NCBI RefSeq assembly: GCF_000406105.1
Contig: NZ_CM001974.1
Location: 4,076,705 to 4,140,704, forward strand
Length of the DNA stretch: 64,000 nucleotides
Origin: Dickeya chrysanthemi NCPPB 402
GTDB lineage: Bacteria > Pseudomonadota > Gammaproteobacteria > Enterobacterales > Enterobacteriaceae
Reading direction: 5' to 3'
Below, one piece after another: positions 1-8,402 of the stretch. The translations under genes were made by a program, and so were the position numbers. How positions within the stretch are numbered: position 1 is the stretch's first letter; every line of letters begins with the position of its first letter. The notes below the pieces were generated by a model that had not been told where the DNA came from, searched no databases, and worked only from the letters and a program-made list of their open reading frames with translations.

Positions 1-540
1 CAAGCTCGTACTGTAAAGGAAAAGATCATACTGGCGGTGCTGATTGGCATTATTGCCGGCATCATTTGCGCGATAGCCAAATTCGGCTGGGAAATTCCCT
101 TCCCGCCACGCACCCCGGAAAGAGATCTCACCAACCCGCCCCAGCAATTATTACAACAGCTTGGCATGTCGTTTGATCTTTCGCATCTGACCTATCTGTT
201 CAATGGCAATCCTCGGCCGATCATGAGTTTCATCATGCATTTCGGCTTCTCGATTACGTTTACTGTGCTGTATTGTGTGGCGGCGGAATTTTGGCCACGC
301 ATCAAACTCTGGCAAGGTGCTTTTTACGGTCTGGTACTGTGGGTGGTCTTTCACGTGGTGCTGCTGCCGTTATTCGGTACTGTCCCTGCACCGTGGGACC
401 AACCGTTTGCCGAGCACTTCTCCGAAATCTTCGGCCACATGTTCTGTTTCTGGGTGGCGGAACTGGCACGGCGTGACTTGCGTAACCGCATCACCCACCA
501 GTCAGAAGACAATACGCTGACAGCACAACACGCGCAGTAA
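1..540 (+). CDS. yagU: YagU family inner-membrane protein (DUF1440), 5' end outside window
   Basis: The frame is open from base 1, so the true start lies upstream; 179 codons are visible. Known of the family: YagU is a small inner-membrane protein linked to acid resistance in E. coli, with no known enzymatic activity. Seen: hydrophobic segments near the visible start, around the stretch reading FSITFTVLYCVAAEFWP, and in LWVVFHVVLLPLFG, then the conserved C-terminal block SEIFGHMFCFWVAELARRDL followed by RNRITH, which matches the end of E. coli YagU. An internal GTG at 37 would also open the frame but would remove the first transmembrane stretch. The identification is good; the function is poorly defined. 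Confidence 0.85.
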   Translation, partial: QARTVKEKIILAVLIGIIAGIICAIAKFGWEIPFPPRTPERDLTNPPQQLLQQLGMSFDLSHLTYLFNGNPRPIMSFIMHFGFSITFTVLYCVAAEFWPRIKLWQGAFYGLVLWVVFHVVLLPLFGTVPAPWDQPFAEHFSEIFGHMFCFWVAELARRDLRNRITHQSEDNTLTAQHAQ

Positions 541-1058
541 TCATCGTCGTCATCACCGGCCATCCGAATGGGTGGCCTGCCTGAAACGCTGCAAAGATGA
601 TTTACCGGCAACAGCCACCATCAACAAAATGCTGCCCCTACGACCTACCACAACAGCATCAAACCACATCGTAAACAGCAAAAAACTGCCCGATAGCAGA
701 GTCAGACGTCCTGTCTTTTAATATTTTTTATAGTTCAATGAAGAAATTATATTCCCGAGCCAGCTTAGGGTATAGCAATGACAAGTAGAGAAGATGAATC
801 TTGGGATGGAAAAAAAAGACAGTATTAAGTGCTCTGGTTACCGTAGGTGCCCTGTTCGCCTATAAATACGCTATCTGGTATACCGGGCCTTTATGCAAAA
901 GCGTCGGAAAACAGGTACGTTAGCCGTCATCCTATCTTTATACCTTTTTAGGCATTAAAAATAATTTTTTATGCTTTTACATCATACGATCCCCTCCCTA
1001 GAGTACGTGGTTATAGCTACACTTCTTCTTTCTACGCTGATTTTTGAGGATTCAGGGA
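541..1058. other. 518-bp intergenic stretch, mostly empty
   Basis: Between yagU and the ABC transporter there is no convincing full gene. The only coding-like segment is the small open frame at 801-923, listed separately. The last 60 bases before 1059 hold the ribosome-binding site of the solute-binding protein gene. No strong terminator hairpin with a T-run was found after yagU. Confidence 0.5.
801..923 (+). pseudogene. possible small membrane protein, out of frame with its best start at an A8 run
   Basis: From a TTG at 801 the frame encodes about 40 residues: a lysine-rich start, then VLSALVTVGALFAYKYAIW, a plausible single membrane span, then WYTGPLCKSVGKQVR and a stop. A better start (ATG at 794 or 803) lies in another frame. 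The two frames would join if the run of eight A at 810-817 had seven. That suggests a one-base insertion in a small gene, slippage, or chance. No family is recognised. Low confidence that it is or was a gene. Confidence 0.25.
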
Positions 1059-2687
1059 ATGGCGACACACTCTGTGGCAAACAAAACATCACGACACGCC
1101 TTACTCACCGCAGGGTTGCTGTCCCTGGCGGTAAGCGCATCGCCTTTCGCCAACGCGGCAGACGCGACCACAACCCCGGTGCAGGGCGGTACGCTCAATA
1201 TCGGGCTCGGCAGCGACACCCCGGTGATCGACCCCTCGATTACCGCTTACTCCGTGGCGGCGCTGGTCGCTCGCAACGTGGTAGATTCGCTGGTTGGTCA
1301 GGCGGAAGACAACCGTTTTACCCCCTGGCTGGCTGAACGCTGGGAAATCAACGACAACAACACCCGTTATACTTTCCACCTACGTAAAGACGTCACGTTC
1401 AGTGACGGTACCAAACTGGATGCGGCGGCGGTGAAATACAATCTGGACCGTATTCTCGACCCGAAAACCACCTCCAGTTACGCGAAATCGCTGCTGGGGC
1501 CGATCGATAACATCGCCACACCAGACGACTACACGGTGGTGATCAGCTATAAGAGCCCGTTTGCCGCACTGTTACAGGGGCTGAGCCTGCCGTATTTAGG
1601 TATTCAGTCGCCGACGTACCTGAAAAATACCCCGAATACCAGCAACACGCTGGTCGGCTCCGGGCCGTTTATTCTGGAATCGTTCGTCAAAGGCAGCGGT
1701 AGCCGCCTGAAAAAACGTCCGGATTACCACTGGGGGCCGGGTTATGCCGCGCATACCGGTCCGGCGTATCTGGATAAAATCGAATTCAAATACCTGCCGG
1801 AATCGTCAGTGCGCCTTGGCGCATTGAGCAGCGGCCAGGTACAGGCGATTGACGCCGTGCCGCCGGCCAATGCCGCCGCACTGAAAAAAGATACCCGCCT
1901 GGATGTGATCACCCGAGAAAACCCCGGCGTTAACCGCGTGCTCTACCTGAACACCTCTAAAGGCCCGTTTCAGGACGTCAACGTACGCCGCGCCTTCTTG
2001 CATGCGGTGGATGCCGCCTCGGCAACGAAAGTCGCGTTCTTCGGCACGCTGAAAGCCGCGGATAGCGTTCTTGGCCCATCCACGCTGTATTACGACAAAT
2101 CCGCCGCCGCGCTGGGGGGTTTTGACCTGAAAAAAGCCAATCAGTTGCTGGACGAAGCAGGCTGGAAAACCAAAGACGGCGAAGGTTACCGCACCAAAGA
2201 CGGCAAACGCCTGACGGTGCATTTCGTCTACAGTACCGGTTCGTCGGAAGCGGCGGAGATAACCCTGTTTCAGGCGGTACAGTTCCAGGTGAAAAAGGCC
2301 GGTATCGACGTCCAGCTCAATCCGGTGGACAGCGGAGGTTTTACCAGCCGCACCAACGATAACGACTACGACATCGCTTCTAACTACTTTGTACGCGCCG
2401 AACCGGATATTCTGCGCACGGTGTTCGACTCTAACTACATTCCACCCAACGGCAACAACTTCACCCGCACCCACTCGCTGGATGACAAGCTGAGAAAAGC
2501 CATCGGCGCCGGCGATGCCGAACGCCAGCAGTTGTATAGCGAAATCCAGCGTGAGCTGCTTGATCAGGCTTACGCGGTGCCGCTGTTCGTTCCAGCCTAC
2601 CAGTTGGGCCTGTCGAAGAAAGTGCAGGGCATTAGCTGGGCCACCAACGCCAAACCGAACTTCTATGATGTCTGGATTAAACCGTAA
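1059..2687 (+). CDS. ABC transporter substrate-binding protein, family 5 (peptide/glutathione/nickel type)
   Basis: Periplasmic binding protein that would deliver a peptide-like ligand to the permeases encoded just downstream. The 542-residue product has a Sec signal peptide (basic start, LLTAGLLSLAVSASPFANA, cleavage near residue 34) and the mature SBP_bac_5 layout: GGTLNIGLGSDTPVIDPS, the lobe-I motif RYTFHLRKDVTFSDG, and later LNTSKGPFQDVNVRRAF. ATG 1059 is chosen because GAGGA sits about 8 bases before it; the in-frame TTG at 1044 has no site. It is the first gene of a four-gene operon and its end overlaps the next gene by 20 bp. The ligand cannot be told from sequence; a dipeptide or glutathione-like molecule is likeliest. 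Confidence 0.9.
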   Translation: MATHSVANKTSRHALLTAGLLSLAVSASPFANAADATTTPVQGGTLNIGLGSDTPVIDPSITAYSVAALVARNVVDSLVGQAEDNRFTPWLAERWEINDNNTRYTFHLRKDVTFSDGTKLDAAAVKYNLDRILDPKTTSSYAKSLLGPIDNIATPDDYTVVISYKSPFAALLQGLSLPYLGIQSPTYLKNTPNTSNTLVGSGPFILESFVKGSGSRLKKRPDYHWGPGYAAHTGPAYLDKIEFKYLPESSVRLGALSSGQVQAIDAVPPANAAALKKDTRLDVITRENPGVNRVLYLNTSKGPFQDVNVRRAFLHAVDAASATKVAFFGTLKAADSVLGPSTLYYDKSAAALGGFDLKKANQLLDEAGWKTKDGEGYRTKDGKRLTVHFVYSTGSSEAAEITLFQAVQFQVKKAGIDVQLNPVDSGGFTSRTNDNDYDIASNYFVRAEPDILRTVFDSNYIPPNGNNFTRTHSLDDKLRKAIGAGDAERQQLYSEIQRELLDQAYAVPLFVPAYQLGLSKKVQGISWATNAKPNFYDVWIKP

Positions 2688-3630
2688 CCTGGCCGTCACG
2701 GCTCTCCAGCGACTCTTCACCATCGTGGCTGTGCTCTGGGGCGCAGCCACACTGACGTTTATTGCCGTCAAACTGATCCCCGGCGATCCGGTGGCTATCC
2801 TGAGCGGCGGCGATAACGTGGTGGATGAGGCGTACCGGGCGGCGCTGATCAAGCAGTTTGGGCTCGATCAGCCGCTGTGGATGCAATACCTGCGTTACTG
2901 CGGACAGGCACTGCAAGGCGATTTCGGCATCAGCTATCAGTACCGCCAACCGGTAGTCGCACTGATTGGCGATGCCATGCGGGAAACCGTCCAGCTGGCG
3001 ATTAGCGCGTTAGCACTGGCTTTGCTGCTGTCAATTCTCAACGCGTTGCTGACCGCCGGGCGCCATGCCCGGCTACGGGCGCTGATGTCCTGGCTGGAAC
3101 TGACGCTACTCAGTACGCCGGTCTACTGGGTCGGCATCGTGCTGCTTAGCGTGTTCAGTTTCCGCCTGCAATGGTTTCCGGTGATGGGCAACGACGGGCT
3201 GATATCGCTGGTGTTGCCGGTCGTCACCCTGAGTCTGCCGCTGGCGGCGCTGCTGAGCCAGGTACTGCGCGACGGACTGGAAGAGGCGCTGTCGCAGCCA
3301 TTCGCGCTGACGGTGCGTACCCGTGGCGTCAGCGAAAGCTGGCTGCGCCTGCGCCATGGTCTGCGCCACGGCGCGCTGGCGGCCTCAACGCTGACCGGCA
3401 CTTTGCTGGCAGGCGTGCTGAGCGGTTCGGTACTGACCGAAACCGTGTTCGGCCGCGCCGGCATCGGCCAGATTACCCTGCACGCCATCGAAAGCCGCGA
3501 CATGCCGCTGGTGCTGGGACTGGTGATGCTGTCCGCCTTGCTGTTTGTCGTCATCAACCTGCTGGTGGATGCGTTATATCTGCTGATCGACCCCCGTTTG
3601 AGAAAAAAGGCGAGCGCCCATGAGCAGTGA
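2668..3630 (+). CDS. peptide-type ABC transporter permease (DppB/GsiC-like)
   Basis: Inner-membrane permease of 320 residues. It starts with the typical N-terminal helix of the BPD_transp_1 family (LQRLFTIVAVLWGAATLTF followed by KLIPGDP) and has about six membrane spans. The EAA-type cytoplasmic loop lies around residues 205-245 (ALTVRTRGVSESWLRLRHGL). The ending PRLRKK resembles DppB-type permeases (DPRLR). The ATG at 2668 lies inside the end of the binding-protein gene, which points to translational coupling; longer in-frame starts would only add a poorly composed N-terminus. It pairs with the next permease to form the channel. Confidence 0.88.
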   Translation: MSGLNRNLAVTALQRLFTIVAVLWGAATLTFIAVKLIPGDPVAILSGGDNVVDEAYRAALIKQFGLDQPLWMQYLRYCGQALQGDFGISYQYRQPVVALIGDAMRETVQLAISALALALLLSILNALLTAGRHARLRALMSWLELTLLSTPVYWVGIVLLSVFSFRLQWFPVMGNDGLISLVLPVVTLSLPLAALLSQVLRDGLEEALSQPFALTVRTRGVSESWLRLRHGLRHGALAASTLTGTLLAGVLSGSVLTETVFGRAGIGQITLHAIESRDMPLVLGLVMLSALLFVVINLLVDALYLLIDPRLRKKASAHEQ

Positions 3631-4531
3631 ACCTTTAACCTATAAGCCATTACCCCCGAAACCTGTAACAGGTAGTGAGCCTCTGATGCGGATACGCACG
3701 TTCCATCGCACCGCTTATCGCAGCCCCTGGCTGGCACCGGCAACGTTGTTGCCGGCCGCCGCCGTGCTGCTGTTGCTGCTGGCGGTGTTTTTCCCATCGC
3801 TGTTCACGCACCGCCTGCCGGATGAGATGGACATGGAGGCGGTGCTCCAGCCCCCCAGCGCAGACCATTGGTTCGGCACCGACCCGCTCGGGCGCGATGT
3901 GTTCACCCGCGTGGTGTACGGTACTTCGCTGTCGCTGAGCATCGGCGTCGGCGCGATGCTAACAGCCTGCCTCGGCGGTGTGTTGCTGGGCGCGTTGTCG
4001 GCACTGGCGCCGTTGCCGGTACGCCGCCTACTGGTGCGGTTGCTGGATATCATGCTGGCGTTCCCGGAAATGTTGCTGGCGCTGCTGGTGATCGCGGTGC
4101 TGGGCCGCGGCCCGGAAAACACACTGCTGGCGGTCGGGTTGGCCGGCGTCGCCGGTTATGCCCGACTGGTGCGATCGCAGGTGTTGCAGGTAAAACTGTC
4201 CGGCTACGTGGAGCACGCCGTCGCGCTGGGCGAACATCCGCTGTACATCGTGGTGCGCCATATCATTCCCAACACCTTACGGCCGTTGTTGATTCTGGCA
4301 ACCATCGGCGTGGGCAATGCGGTGTTGTCCGCCTCGGCGCTGAGTTTCCTCGGGCTTGGCGTGGTGCCGCCTACCGCTGAATGGGGCGCGCTGTTGGCCG
4401 ACGGCCGCAACTTTCTGGATATCGCGCCTTGGGTCAGCCTGTTTCCCGCCAGCGTTGTAGCGCTGTCGGTCATCGTCATCACCCTGCTGGGCAGGCGTTT
4501 GCAGGCCATTCTGGCCAAGGGGGCGGCATGA
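3620..4531 (+). CDS. peptide-type ABC transporter permease (DppC/GsiD-like)
   Basis: Second permease, 303 residues, overlapping the previous gene by 11 bp. After a cytoplasmic N-terminus comes a first membrane helix (residues about 35-55), the DppC-family motif HWFGTDPLGRDVFTRVVYG, and several further helices. The coupling loop lies near residues 185-225 (LQVKLSGYVEHAVALGEHPL) and is followed by SALSFLGLGVVPPTAEWG, a hallmark of DppC/OppC proteins. The downstream ATPase gene begins in the stop codon (ATGA overlap). It forms a heteromeric channel with the upstream permease. Confidence 0.9.
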   Translation: MSSEPLTYKPLPPKPVTGSEPLMRIRTFHRTAYRSPWLAPATLLPAAAVLLLLLAVFFPSLFTHRLPDEMDMEAVLQPPSADHWFGTDPLGRDVFTRVVYGTSLSLSIGVGAMLTACLGGVLLGALSALAPLPVRRLLVRLLDIMLAFPEMLLALLVIAVLGRGPENTLLAVGLAGVAGYARLVRSQVLQVKLSGYVEHAVALGEHPLYIVVRHIIPNTLRPLLILATIGVGNAVLSASALSFLGLGVVPPTAEWGALLADGRNFLDIAPWVSLFPASVVALSVIVITLLGRRLQAILAKGAA

Positions 4532-6228
4532 GTCAGTCTACTTCGCAGCCGTTGTTGCGCGTCGAAGGGCTAAACGTCACCTTCCCCAGCCCGCATGGGC
4601 CGGTGGAGTCGGTACGTAACCTCTCTTTCCAGGTCAATCCCGGTGAAATTCTGGCGCTGGTGGGGGAATCCGGCTCCGGTAAATCGGTCACCGCCCGCAC
4701 GCTGGTCGGGCTGGCGGGTGAACGAGCGCAGATTCAGGCCAATGCCATTGAGCTGGTGCGCCACGACGGCAGCCGGTGCGATCTGCAACAACTGAGTGCC
4801 CGCCAATGGCAACAGGTACGCGGCCGGGAAATCGGTTTTGTGCTGCAGGATGCGCTGGTATCGCTCGATCCGCTACGGCGCATCGGGCAGGAAGTGGCGG
4901 AGCCGCTGCTGACCCATAAACTGGCAGCGCGTCACGACGTGGCGACGCGCGTCGCTGAGCTGCTGGCGCAGGTCGGCATTCCCGATCCGGCTAATCGCGC
5001 GGCACAATATCCGCATGAGCTGTCCGGCGGTTTGCGCCAGCGGGCGCTGATTGCCTCGGCGCTGGCCGCCGGGCCAAAACTGTTGATCGCCGATGAACCC
5101 ACCACCGCGCTGGATGCCACCGTGCAGCAACAGGTACTCAAGCTGTTTACCGCACTGGCGCAGGCTGGGCACGGCGTGCTGCTGATCACCCACGATCTGG
5201 CGGTGGTATCGCAAGTCGCCGATCGGGTCATGGTGATGCAGAAAGGTGCACTGGTGGAACGCGGTCCGGCACGGCAGGTGCTGTCCGCGCCGCAACACCC
5301 GTACACCCGCCGGCTGCTGGCCGCCATTCCGACCGCCGCCACCCGCGGCAACTGGCTGGCGGGAGAAAACCCACTCAGCCCGCAAGCATCGGTCCTGCTC
5401 TCTTCCGCCGGCGAATCAGGCGCAAACAATGGGCCGGCACTGCAAGTCGACGGCGTATCCGTCTCGTTCAAACGCCCGGACGGCAGCCGCATGACGGCGG
5501 TGAATAACATTTCGCTGACGGTAGAACACGGAGAAACACTGGGTATCGTCGGTGAGTCCGGTTCCGGCAAAACTACGCTCGGGAAGGTGGTGCTGGCGTT
5601 GCAGTCACCGGACAGCGGTGAAGTACGCTTGTCCGGCCGCCCCTGGAGCACGCTTTCTGAACGGGAGCGTCGTCCGTTACGCGCCCGGATTCAAACCATT
5701 ACCCAGGATCCGCTCAGCTCATTCGATCCACAGTTCACCATTGAACAGATCCTGCTGCAGCCATTACGGCTACGACGTGATCTGAGCCCGCAAGCCCGCC
5801 GGCAGCGTATTCTTGCCCTGCTGGATCTGGTGGGGCTGTCGCCAACGTTGCTCGTCAGACGGCCGCAATCATTGTCCGGCGGGCAACGCCAGCGAATCTC
5901 CATCGCTCAGGCGCTGGCGGCGGAGCCGGAGGTGCTGATTTGCGACGAGCCGGTATCGGCGCTGGATGTCACCACGCAGGCGCAGGTGCTGGACCTGCTG
6001 GTCGCGTTGCAGCAACGTCTGCACCTGTCGATGGTGTTTATCTCCCACGATTTGGGCGTGGTGCAACACATGAGCCATCGGATTGCAGTGATGAAAGACG
6101 GCGACGTGGTGGAACGCGGCACCGTGGAACAGATTTTCAATCAACCACAGCACCCGTATACCCGACAATTACTTTCCACCGTCGCCCCGGTGGTCATTAA
6201 TCGGCAAAATAACGATATTTACGCCTGA
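4528..6228 (+). CDS. dual-domain ABC transporter ATPase (GsiA-like; DppD and DppF fused)
   Basis: Cytoplasmic ATPase of 566 residues made of two complete oligopeptide-type ABC domains. The first has Walker A GESGSGKSVT, signature LSGGLRQR and Walker [13 protein letters not shown]; the second has GESGSGKTTLG, LSGGQRQR and LICDEPVSALD. Each domain ends with the Opp/Dpp C-terminal motif HPYTR. Tandem fusions of this size resemble GsiA (glutathione) and YejF. The start at 4528 overlaps the stop of the permease gene. The gene closes a compact operon of binding protein, two permeases and ATPase. No operon-specific regulator is visible. Confidence 0.92.
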   Translation: MSQSTSQPLLRVEGLNVTFPSPHGPVESVRNLSFQVNPGEILALVGESGSGKSVTARTLVGLAGERAQIQANAIELVRHDGSRCDLQQLSARQWQQVRGREIGFVLQDALVSLDPLRRIGQEVAEPLLTHKLAARHDVATRVAELLAQVGIPDPANRAAQYPHELSGGLRQRALIASALAAGPKLLIADEPTTALDATVQQQVLKLFTALAQAGHGVLLITHDLAVVSQVADRVMVMQKGALVERGPARQVLSAPQHPYTRRLLAAIPTAATRGNWLAGENPLSPQASVLLSSAGESGANNGPALQVDGVSVSFKRPDGSRMTAVNNISLTVEHGETLGIVGESGSGKTTLGKVVLALQSPDSGEVRLSGRPWSTLSERERRPLRARIQTITQDPLSSFDPQFTIEQILLQPLRLRRDLSPQARRQRILALLDLVGLSPTLLVRRPQSLSGGQRQRISIAQALAAEPEVLICDEPVSALDVTTQAQVLDLLVALQQRLHLSMVFISHDLGVVQHMSHRIAVMKDGDVVERGTVEQIFNQPQHPYTRQLLSTVAPVVINRQNNDIYA

Positions 6229-6241
6229 CGTTATTTCAATG

Positions 6242-6296
6242 CGCCATCATGAAAATGACATTTTCAATTAACAGGAACATGTTATTTATGATGGCG
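6242..6296. terminator. inverted repeat downstream of the ABC operon
   Basis: CGCCATCAT at 6242-6250 is perfectly complementary to ATGATGGCG at 6288-6296. The loop contains a second perfect hairpin, GAAAATG-A-CATTTTC, at 6251-6265. The structure could end transcription of the ABC operon, but no T-run follows. It could also be an end of the AT-rich island that begins here. Confidence 0.35.
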
Positions 6297-6437
6297 TACT
6301 TCCCCCCACTTATAAAAACACTTATTAATCAAAAAGAAATAATCACATCAAGAAAACAATAATTTCATTGATACCAATATTCGCATTCTGATATAAACAC
6401 TTACAAATGGACTTCTAACACAACCACTGGGATATAT

Positions 6438-6917
6438 ATGGCCAACATTATTTACCTGACACTGCAAGGTGACAAACAGGGTTTGATTTCTGCAGGATGC
6501 TCCACATCGTCATCAATAGGTAATAAATATCAATCCGGCCATGAAGACGAAATTTTCATTTATGAATTCTTTGGTCATTTAAGCCGTGCCGATAATGTTT
6601 CTTTTCTCCCCATCCAGATAAAAAAACCGATTGATAAGTCCACACCATTAATTGCACAAGCACTCAACGATAATGAAACGCTCACCTGCGAGTTCTCTTT
6701 TTATCGTACCAGCACGACGGGTGGCAATGAGCTGTATTTCAAAATCAAACTACTCGGTTCCATCATTACTGATATCAGTTACGTTTACCCACATTCGTTG
6801 ACGCACAATGATGAACAACCACACGAAAGCGTACACTTCAAGTTCCATACTATTGAATGGGAGCATGTTGTCGCCAGAACTAACTCATACCTGTTCTGGA
6901 AAGACGCAGCGAGTTAA
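6438..6917 (+). CDS. hcp: Hcp family type VI secretion tube protein (orphan Hcp)
   Basis: Hcp (TssD) forms hexameric rings that stack into the T6SS inner tube and carry small effectors in the lumen. The 159-residue product opens with the family signature MANIIYLTLQGDKQGLISAG, then shows GNKYQSGHEDEIFIYEF, IQIKKPIDKSTPLIAQAL and the C-terminal block LTHNDEQPHESVHFKFHTI, matching the Hcp family of enteric bacteria over its full length. No T6SS structural genes are in the window, so this is an auxiliary Hcp. The next gene encodes an L,D-transpeptidase-type effector, a common arrangement. The gene and its upstream region are clearly more AT-rich than the flanking ABC and rha genes, consistent with horizontal gain. 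Confidence 0.9.
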   Translation: MANIIYLTLQGDKQGLISAGCSTSSSIGNKYQSGHEDEIFIYEFFGHLSRADNVSFLPIQIKKPIDKSTPLIAQALNDNETLTCEFSFYRTSTTGGNELYFKIKLLGSIITDISYVYPHSLTHNDEQPHESVHFKFHTIEWEHVVARTNSYLFWKDAAS

Positions 6918-6984
6918 CAGACAGCAATGATTCAATTATCCATTAACTCACCAAAATAGACCATACATCTGAAAAAGGAATTCT

Positions 6985-7503
6985 ATGGCGTTGCAAGGAA
7001 AGTTTATCGTCAACAATGCTGACTACTCACCATTAACGTTGTTGGGTGTGGGGACGTTTATGGCGTTTTCTGGCGATGAAATTTATCGTAACCGAGGAGG
7101 ATGTACAGCCGTACCTGAAGCAGGCCCGATTCCCGAAGGGCGATACTGGATAGTTGATAGGCCAACCGGAGGTATCCGCTCTCAATCGTGGACATGGCTC
7201 AAAGACCAATGGAATACTATTACCGGTACTCCGTCAAATCATAGTGAGTGGTTTGGTTTATACCGTCATGATGGCCAAATCGATGATTATACTTGGATTA
7301 ATGGAGTAAGAAGAGTAAATTTCCGATTACATCCTGTTGGTGGTCGTGGAATATCTCTTGGATGCATAACTCTACGGCATTACTCTGATTTTGCTACTAT
7401 TCGGGCTGCCTTGTTAAGGACAAAAAAACAATCCATACATAATACAGGTCTTGAGGCTTATGGAATCATCGAGGTGGTAGCTCATGGCAACACTTGCCCG
7501 TAG
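6985..7503 (+). CDS. DUF2778 / Tlde1-like T6SS L,D-transpeptidase effector
   Basis: The 172-residue protein has the DUF2778 fold of Tlde1 effectors: an N-terminal FIVNNADY strand, PEAGPIPEGRYWIVDRPTGG, and the catalytic block FRLHPVGGRGISLGCITL with His116 and Cys127 in the H-x10-C arrangement of L,D-transpeptidases. Known: Tlde1 is delivered by T6SS to the periplasm of competitors, where it cuts peptidoglycan tetrapeptides and exchanges D-amino acids. It has no signal peptide, as expected for Hcp-borne cargo. AAGGA precedes the ATG. It sits between hcp and a small membrane-protein gene that is the expected immunity partner; its last 20 bp overlap that gene. Confidence 0.85.
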   Translation: MALQGKFIVNNADYSPLTLLGVGTFMAFSGDEIYRNRGGCTAVPEAGPIPEGRYWIVDRPTGGIRSQSWTWLKDQWNTITGTPSNHSEWFGLYRHDGQIDDYTWINGVRRVNFRLHPVGGRGISLGCITLRHYSDFATIRAALLRTKKQSIHNTGLEAYGIIEVVAHGNTCP

Positions 7504-8047
7504 AGTATTTAAGACGTTGTTATTTTTCGTCCTTTATTACCTATCACTACGGTATATTCATCCCTACCCGATAATCTTTACCCGCAGCATGACCGATCAG
7601 CTTGTCACCGTTGCCAACTATCTGGGATTTAGCGATCCGGAATGGTTCTATCTGCTGGCGGTGTTAATGATTAATATGATGCTCACCGTAGCGCTATACG
7701 GGTTAAGTATAAGAGCATGGAAATACTATCAATCGATGAAATATTCATCAGAAAATAAAAAATTGCCGATGACCACGTTTATTCACAGGATGATAAAAAC
7801 TCTACTATTTATTGTCTTATTTTTTCTCTCGGTACGTTATGTGCACACTTACCCGATCCCTATGCCCAAAGAGCAGGTTACGCTGCTTTTCAAGTTGTCT
7901 GCCGCATTAGGTATTCGTGATCCAGAAGATCTTTATATCTCGTCCATGTTGATTATTGAGCTGATAACCACAATAGCGGCCTATATCTTAATCATGAAAA
8001 CATGGCAACGATATAATAACAAAACAAAAATTGATGGAAATTTATGA
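7484..8047 (+). CDS. duplicated membrane protein, probable immunity protein to the Tlde1-like effector
   Basis: The 187-residue protein consists of two homologous halves. Unit 1 (about residues 5-85) and unit 2 (about 98-182) share the order K-T-L-L-F..V-L, a helix, LRYIHPYPI / VRYVHTYPIP, a linker, SDPEWFYLLAVLMI / RDPEDLYISSMLII, a second helix, and an aromatic tail. Each unit has two membrane helices, giving four in all. Position directly after an effector, overlapping its 3' end by 20 bp, plus membrane location, suggests it blocks the enzyme in the periplasm. Unit 2 has its own methionine, so this may be two former genes fused. A third unit, broken, follows with an ATGA overlap. The immunity role is inferred. 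Confidence 0.7.
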   Translation: MATLARRVFKTLLFFVLYYLSLRYIHPYPIIFTRSMTDQLVTVANYLGFSDPEWFYLLAVLMINMMLTVALYGLSIRAWKYYQSMKYSSENKKLPMTTFIHRMIKTLLFIVLFFLSVRYVHTYPIPMPKEQVTLLFKLSAALGIRDPEDLYISSMLIIELITTIAAYILIMKTWQRYNNKTKIDGNL

Positions 8048-8382
8048 TTTTTATTAAAACCACATTATTTAACAACATCATCAAGATGACTATTAAATCT
8101 AAAAAAATCTTCCATTATACTCTAAAGAAACTCCTATTTATTGCTTTATTCCTTCTGGCTATTCGCTATGTCCATACTTACCCTGTCCCACTGACTCGGA
8201 AATAAACCGATCTGTTAGTAACACTATCAGAAAACGTGGGCTGGAAAGACCCTGAATTGTTCTACATCACGGTGATGTCAATTATCGATCTGATCGCCGC
8301 TACGCTCGCTTATGTAGCGATCATAAAACTCTGGCGTTATTACCGCACCTCGCGTTCAACACGTCAGCCTTTATCGAAATAA
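8044..8382 (+). pseudogene. third immunity-like unit interrupted by an in-frame TAA
   Basis: The reading frame starts at the ATG overlapping the previous stop (ATGA) and stays homologous to the two upstream units to its end: KKLLFIALFLLAIRYVHTYP, then TDLLVTLSENVGWKDPELFY, a second helix, and LWRYYRT. A single TAA at 8203-8205 interrupts it after TRK, where unit 2 has Gln and unit 1 has Met. A CAA to TAA change is the simplest explanation. The 53-codon upstream fragment keeps only the first helix. It may be an inactive immunity copy or encode a short peptide. Confidence 0.75.
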
Positions 8383-8402
8383 TAATAACCTCCCCCCTAC
8401 CT

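Noticed and set aside
1806..2852. 348-codon minus-strand open frame opposite the first binding protein
   Set aside because: Overlaps the binding-protein and permease genes on the opposite strand; composition typical of a shadow frame.
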